From Thermodesulfomicrobium sp. WS (GTDB taxonomy: Bacteria; Desulfobacterota; Desulfovibrionia; Desulfovibrionales; Desulfomicrobiaceae): DNA of 64,000 nucleotides. The stretch covers positions 1,240,001-1,304,000 of the forward strand of contig NZ_AP027130.1 in the NCBI RefSeq assembly GCF_027925145.1, read 5' to 3'. Within the stretch, counting starts at the first letter, position 1. Each line of letters opens with the position of its first letter. A model generated the notes under the pieces. It was not told the DNA's origin, did no database searches, and saw nothing but the letters and a program-made list of their open reading frames with translations. A program made the translations under genes and the position numbers. Shown here piece by piece: positions 59,042 through 64,000 of the stretch.

Positions 59042-59992
59042 ATGGATCGACCCGGCTACGTGGATCTCTTGGAAACGGGGGTGCTTGCCCAAAGGGCCCA
59101 GGAGGCCCGGGCAAGGCTGAGGCGCTGTTCCCTGTGCCCCAGGGAGTGCGGGGTGGACAGGCTCGCAGGCAGGAAAGGATTCTGCCGGACCGGTGCGCAA
59201 GCGGTGGTGGCGAGCTATGGCCCTCACTTCGGCGAGGAATCGGTACTGGTGGGCCGCGGTGGCTCCGGGACGATTTTTTTCAGTTTCTGCAACCTCGGGT
59301 GCATCTTTTGCCAGAACTATGCATTGAGTCACTTGGGCGAAGGGGTCGAGAGCTCGGCCCGCGAGCTTGCCGCGATGATGCTCCGCCTCAAGCAGCAGGG
59401 GTGCCACAACATCAACCTCGTCACCCCCTCCCACGTGGTTCCGCAGATTCTGGAAGCGTTGGTGATCGCCGCGGGCCAAGGGCTTGACCTTCCCTTGGTG
59501 TACAACTCGAGCGGCTACGACTCCCTCGCCACGTTGCACCTCTTAAGAGGGGTGGTGGACGTCTACATGCCGGATTTCAAGTTTTGGTCCGCGGAATCGA
59601 GCAGGAAGTATCTCGCAGCGCCCGACTACCCCGAACGGGCCCGGGAGGCCATCCGGGAGATGCACCGCCAAGTGGGGGACCTGAAGGTCACAGAGGATGG
59701 TACTGCGGCGCGCGGTCTGCTGATCCGCCACCTAGTGATGCCCGGCGGGGAGGCAGAGAGCCGCAGGATTATGGAGTTCATCGCCCAGGAGATCTCGCCT
59801 GCCACCTATGTCAACGTCATGGGCCAGTACCACCCCTGTGGCGAGGCCTTTTCCCATCCGCCCCTGGACAGGCCGGTTTGCGCGCAGGAGCACCGTGCGG
59901 CGCTGCAAGCGGCAGAGGATGCAGGCCTGTTGAGGCTCGACGGCGGCCCTAACCTGGCCCGGATCATACGCTGGTTGTCCAGGGACGAATGA
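59042..59992 (+). CDS. PflX-like radical SAM protein (COG1313 type)
   Basis: 316 aa. The ATG at 59042 has AGGAGG 5 nt ahead; upstream ATGs at 59009 and 59015 do not. The N-terminal RCSLCPRECGVDRLAG (about 24-40) supplies four extra Cys typical of PflX; the radical-SAM cluster motif is FCNLGCIFCQN (C-x3-C-x2-C, near 84-92), followed by a TIM-barrel region (NINLVTPSHVVPQIL, DVYMPDFKFW). Such enzymes cleave SAM to a 5'-deoxyadenosyl radical; the PflX target is unknown and it is not a proven formate-lyase activator. Confidence 0.88.
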   Translation: MDRPGYVDLLETGVLAQRAQEARARLRRCSLCPRECGVDRLAGRKGFCRTGAQAVVASYGPHFGEESVLVGRGGSGTIFFSFCNLGCIFCQNYALSHLGEGVESSARELAAMMLRLKQQGCHNINLVTPSHVVPQILEALVIAAGQGLDLPLVYNSSGYDSLATLHLLRGVVDVYMPDFKFWSAESSRKYLAAPDYPERAREAIREMHRQVGDLKVTEDGTAARGLLIRHLVMPGGEAESRRIMEFIAQEISPATYVNVMGQYHPCGEAFSHPPLDRPVCAQEHRAALQAAEDAGLLRLDGGPNLARIIRWLSRDE

Positions 59993-60039
59993 TCCACTCC
60001 CGCAATCCGCTGGCCGCTTGGGGGCGTTTCGGCCAAGGA

Positions 60040-60069
60040 TTGCATTCCCCTCCCGAACCGTGACCTCTG
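60040..60069. repeat. 30-bp direct repeat, copy 1
   Basis: Perfect copy (TTGCATTCCCCTCCCGAACC followed by GTGACCTCTG) of 60107-60136, start-to-start distance 67 nt, separated by 37 nt of different sequence. The bases beyond both ends differ. No further copies are visible nearby. Confidence 0.95.
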
Positions 60070-60101
60070 TCGCGGCGGGGTGACGGGCTTCCGCCTGTGG
60101 T

Positions 60102-60230
60102 CTATGTTGCATTCCCCTCCCGAACCGTGACCTCTGCCGCCGCAGGCCGCGCGCTTACCAAAATTCGTCGCGCGTCCTGCATCGCCATGAGTATGGCCCC
60201 CTCCAAGTCTTCATGGGGTGACGTGTTCAT
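60102..60230 (-). CDS. Possible 42-aa protein
   Basis: ATG at 60230 with GGAGGGAGGCA directly upstream; protein starts MNTSPHEDLEGAILMAMQDA and ends EVTVREGNAT. No family known. Its 3' part is the second copy of the 30-bp repeat; the first copy encodes the same EVTVREGNA in a nearby minus frame, also preceded by an AR-x-AA-like stretch, which hints at a decayed tandem protein segment. A perfect 8-bp inverted repeat (60230-60250) covers its ribosome site. It may equally be chance. Confidence 0.35.
   Translation of the reverse strand: MNTSPHEDLEGAILMAMQDARRILVSARPAAAEVTVREGNAT
60107..60136. repeat. 30-bp direct repeat, copy 2
   Basis: Second copy of 60040-60069, about 210 nt before the start of the MBL-GAF-HD-GYP gene. 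The remaining intergenic sequence (60251-60347) has only a TCTCCT/AGGAGA inverted repeat. Confidence 0.95.
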
Positions 60231-60347
60231 TGCCTCCCTCCAGGAGGCAACCGCATTGTCCGGGAGCACCTGGGCGCTTTTCCATTGACCCCAAGTCCGT
60301 CTCCTCGATAGGAGATGGGAACCCTTTTCTGAATCCTGGGAGGCAGT

Positions 60348-62441
60348 ATGGAAGTATTGGTGCGCGGGGTGCGCGGCTCCATTCCGGTGGCATCGGTCAC
60401 CACGCAGCGCTACGGCGGCAATACCACCTGTGTGGAGGTGCGTTTGGATGAGGAGCTTTTGGTCATCGATGCCGGCTCGGGCATCCGCGCCTTGGGCGAA
60501 GAGATCATGACTGCAGGCCCGGTGCGGCTGCATTTGTGCTTCACCCACGCCCATTGGGACCATCTTCTGGGCTTTCCCATGTTCGCGCCCATCTTCTCCC
60601 CGCACACCGAGCTTCACATCCATGCCCCGCGCACCATCGGCGGCAGCGGCATTCAGGCGGTGCTCTCCGGGATCATGGACCGCCGCTACTTTCCGGTGAA
60701 GTTCGAGAGCCTGCCGGCCCGGATCACGATCCACGAATTCGAACCCGGGGAGTCGTTTTCCGTGGGCTCGGCCCAGGTGAGCACCTGTCCTACGGTGCAC
60801 CCGGGCGGCAACGTGGCCTATGCCATCACCCACGATGGGTGGCGGTTTGTCTTTACCGGGGATCACGAATGGCGGCCCAATGCCACGGACGCCCTCTCCC
60901 GCGGGGTGGAGCGCTTTCTCGAAGGCGCCACCGTGGCCCTGGTGGACGCCCAGTACACCGAGGACGAGTACGCCGTGCGGCAGGGCTGGGGGCATTCGGC
61001 CATGGACGCCTGGCCGCAGCGTGCAGCCCGCGCCGGGGTGCACACCTTGCTGTTGAGTCACCACGACCCGGCGCGCAGCGACGAAGACGTGGAAGCCCTG
61101 GAAGACTTGGTGCGCCGGCGTTTTGCGGACCTTGCCGTGGACATCCGCATGGCCGCGGAAGGCATGCGCATCGGTCGCTGGGAAACGGGCGCCGTGGAGG
61201 TGCGCCACGAACCGGTGCCGCAAAAGTGCCAGCCTTTTGCCATGGAAAACACCGCCCAGGGGGTGCTTGCCTGGCTCAATAGCCTCACCCAGGAGCTCAG
61301 CCGCTACGCGGACATGGGCGCGCTGTTGGACCGTATTCTCTTGGAAGGCCGGCGTATTACCAGCGCCGACGCCGGCACGATTTTTCTCGCGGAAAGCGGG
61401 GGACTCTCTTTTGCCTACACCCAGAACGACACCCTGTTCCCTGGGTCTGCAGCGAGCAAATACGTCTATGTCAATGCCGTGCTCCCCTTGGATTCATCCT
61501 CGGTGGCCGGACACGTGGCCTCGACGGGCAAAGCCGTCAACATCCCGGATATGTACCATATCCCTGCGAGCGAGCCGTACCGTTTCAACGACGCTTTTGA
61601 CCGCAAGACGGGATATCGCACGGTATCGACCCTCACGGTGCCCATCTTCGGCCAAAAAGGCCGCATCCTTGGGGTCATGCAGCTCATCAACAGTATGGAG
61701 GACGGAAAACCCCGGCCGTTTACTACCGACATGCAGATGCGGGTGAATCTCCTCGCGGCCCAGGCAGGCGCGGCCTTGGAGCGCGGGCTCATGACCCAGG
61801 CCTTGCTGTTGCGCATGCTCAAGATGGCGGAGCTGCGCGATCCACGGGAAACCGGGGCGCACGTGCAGCGGGTCGGGGCGTACGCCGCAGAGATCTACCA
61901 CCGCTGGGCCGAGCGCCGTGGCGTGGATCCCGATGAATTGCGCTACACCAAGGGCAAGATCCGCATGGCGGCCATGCTCCACGATGTGGGCAAGGTGGGG
62001 ATCCCGGACGCGGTCTTGAAAAAGCCGGGACGGTTAAACGACGAGGAACTCAAGATCATGCGTTCCCACTGCGTGCTTGGCGCCAGCCTCTTTGCCGACG
62101 GCTCCTGGGATATGGATGAGCTGGTGCGCGACGTGATCCTGCATCATCACCAGAAGTGGGATGGCACCGGCTACACCGGCTCGGAGGACCCGCCCCTGGC
62201 AGGAGAGGCCATTCCGCTGGTGGCGCGCTTGGTGGCTGTTGCCGATGTGTACGACGCCTTGTGCTCCCGGCGGTGCTATAAAGAGGCCTGGAGTCCGGAA
62301 GATGCGGTGGCGACCATCCGTAAAGACGCCGGTACCCACTTCGATCCGGAGGTCGTTTCCTGCTTCGAGGAAATCTTCGAGACCATCGAGGCCATCCGCG
62401 CCCGCTACCCCGATGAGGCGAGCGAGCAGCACGCATCGTAA
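60348..62441 (+). CDS. Metallo-beta-lactamase-fold, GAF and HD-GYP fusion protein
   Basis: 697 aa with GGGAGGCAGT just before the ATG. Residues 1-~270 form an MBL-fold hydrolase domain with H67-A-H69-W-D71-H72 (THAHWDH), a metal-binding TVHPGGN and GDHEWRPN. A GAF domain follows (about 300-480; SADAGTIFLAE, YRTVSTLTVPIFGQKGRILG), then HD-GYP (about 500-690) with H545-D546 in LHDVGKVGIPD and HHHQKWDGTGYTG, where the GYP Pro is Thr. HD-GYP domains hydrolyse cyclic di-GMP. An N-terminal MBL domain is unusual and may supply a second hydrolase (phosphodiester or cyclic nucleotide); GAF may sense a small ligand. Confidence 0.92.
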   Translation: MEVLVRGVRGSIPVASVTTQRYGGNTTCVEVRLDEELLVIDAGSGIRALGEEIMTAGPVRLHLCFTHAHWDHLLGFPMFAPIFSPHTELHIHAPRTIGGSGIQAVLSGIMDRRYFPVKFESLPARITIHEFEPGESFSVGSAQVSTCPTVHPGGNVAYAITHDGWRFVFTGDHEWRPNATDALSRGVERFLEGATVALVDAQYTEDEYAVRQGWGHSAMDAWPQRAARAGVHTLLLSHHDPARSDEDVEALEDLVRRRFADLAVDIRMAAEGMRIGRWETGAVEVRHEPVPQKCQPFAMENTAQGVLAWLNSLTQELSRYADMGALLDRILLEGRRITSADAGTIFLAESGGLSFAYTQNDTLFPGSAASKYVYVNAVLPLDSSSVAGHVASTGKAVNIPDMYHIPASEPYRFNDAFDRKTGYRTVSTLTVPIFGQKGRILGVMQLINSMEDGKPRPFTTDMQMRVNLLAAQAGAALERGLMTQALLLRMLKMAELRDPRETGAHVQRVGAYAAEIYHRWAERRGVDPDELRYTKGKIRMAAMLHDVGKVGIPDAVLKKPGRLNDEELKIMRSHCVLGASLFADGSWDMDELVRDVILHHHQKWDGTGYTGSEDPPLAGEAIPLVARLVAVADVYDALCSRRCYKEAWSPEDAVATIRKDAGTHFDPEVVSCFEEIFETIEAIRARYPDEASEQHAS

Positions 62442-62641
62442 TCGGGGGACCTTGGGAAATGGACGTATCCTGGCCGTAGGCCTTGCGCCCATGCCCCAAA
62501 GAGCCCCCTTTGCGTTTTCCGGCAAGGGGATGCGCGTGCCTCCGCGGGGTGTGCGCTGCACCAAGCCGGAGGTGCGGGGCTGTGCCGGAGATCCATGCGC
62601 GCTCATGAAAGACGCGCAGGCCGCTGCCATGCCCAAAAAGA

Positions 62642-62736
62642 TGGCGGAAGTGCATAGGAGTCGAACCTACCGAAGACCTCGTCAGCCTTCCACCGGTTTT
62701 GAAGACCGGGCCGCCCACCGGGACGAACGCACTTCC
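62642..62736 (-). tRNA. selC: tRNA-Sec (TCA)
   Basis: 95 nt with CCA. An 8-bp acceptor stem GGAAGTGC/GCACTTCC, an enlarged D arm and long variable arm, and the anticodon arm CCGGT-CTTCAAA-ACCGG with anticodon TCA, which reads UGA as selenocysteine. Together with fdhD it fits selenium-containing formate dehydrogenase. The 62442-62641 stretch after it has no identified gene or terminator. Confidence 0.95.
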
Positions 62737-62773
62737 GCGTGCGGCCGGCACTACCGATGCCATCGGGGGAAAT

Positions 62774-62839
62774 CAAGGGGCGCCAACGTGGTTTTTGCCC
62801 CTTGTCTTTCTTGGGGGCGCACATAAAGATAGCCCCTTG
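62774..62839 (+). other. Alternative-pairing leader ahead of ftsH
   Basis: CAAGGGGC (62774-62781) can pair perfectly with GCCCCTTG at 62797-62804 (followed by TCTTTC) or with an identical GCCCCTTG at 62832-62839. The two hairpins exclude each other, a layout seen in attenuators. Purely sequence-based; no known family matched. Confidence 0.35.
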
Positions 62840-62895
62840 GTGGTCCTTGATGCCTTTTTCGAATGTGGTTGTGATTTTTTGCAAGGAGCAGCAGT

Positions 62896-64000
<1,105 letters not shown>

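Noticed and set aside
59732-60112. A 126-codon minus-strand frame containing the first repeat copy
   Set aside because: Most of it is antisense to the PflX-like gene and it has no ribosome site.
60040-60136. The two 30-bp repeats with a 37-nt spacer as a CRISPR array
   Set aside because: Only two copies, no internal palindrome typical of a repeat, no leader and no cas genes within view.

Overview
The window looks like chromosome of a sulfate-reducing deltaproteobacterium, most likely a Desulfovibrio relative (order Desulfovibrionales). The pointers are a small periplasmic tetraheme cytochrome c3 (38843-39238), a signal-peptide-bearing CbiK cobaltochelatase, the anaerobic (early cobalt insertion) cobalamin pathway, a selenocysteine tRNA, fdhD, the feo iron uptake operon and generally high GC with many 1-4 nt gene overlaps. 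I see no phage, transposase or complete CRISPR array. This is mostly core chromosome with some lineage-specific pieces.

Layout: 1-9293 (+) is a chain of overlapping signalling genes: a truncated PAS protein, two PAS histidine kinases (one hybrid), a hybrid PAS-GAF-REC-HPt protein whose phosphoacceptor histidine appears to be replaced by Glu, and a REC-PAS-GGDEF-EAL protein that links the relay to cyclic di-GMP. 9300-15148 (-) is a cobalamin-riboswitch operon: cbiK, btuC, btuD, btuF-like, cbiL, cbiA. 15158-18431 (-) holds three LPS/envelope glycosyltransferases and 18433-19266 (+) a divergent GT2. 19334-21430 (-) is a MoaE-like gene with a YcaO-TPR gene. 21495-21731 (-) holds tRNA Gly-Cys-Gly. 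21749-28505 (-) is upp, uraA, cbiD, cbiE-T fusion, cbiF-G fusion, cbiH.

28683-34654 holds a small hypothetical gene, engB, and a (+) run of lipoprotein, transglutaminase membrane protein, small membrane protein, metallophosphoesterase and atypical Ser/Thr kinase. 34659-38713 (-) is the osmoregulated periplasmic glucan pair opgG/opgH with a small gene between them. 38843-50039 holds cytochrome c3, fdhD, thpR, pepA, an NAD(P)-binding protein, a PPOX-fold protein, DUF523/DUF1722, DUF445, a queuosine-precursor transporter, a thioesterase, and hom with an ApgM-family gene (a probable route to phosphohomoserine). 50205-50399 holds two tRNA-Ser. 50526-64000 holds an MFS-acyltransferase fusion, feo (small Cys-rich protein, feoA, feoB), an amidohydrolase, a MarC-family protein, ftsY, a PflX-like radical SAM protein, an MBL-GAF-HD-GYP fusion, tRNA-Sec and the start of ftsH.

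Themes: two separate cobalamin operons together carry cbiK, L, H, F, G, D, E, T and A plus an uptake system. Two loci, at opposite ends, make or break cyclic di-GMP. tRNA-Sec and fdhD fit selenium/molybdenum formate dehydrogenases encoded elsewhere. The observations most worth following are the degenerate-histidine hybrid kinase, the MBL-GAF-HD-GYP fusion, the perfect 30-bp direct repeat with a 42-codon reading frame in front of it, the hairpin-dense leader of the PflX-like gene, the feo promoter/operator, and the catalytic-loop-variant kinase next to a metallophosphoesterase.
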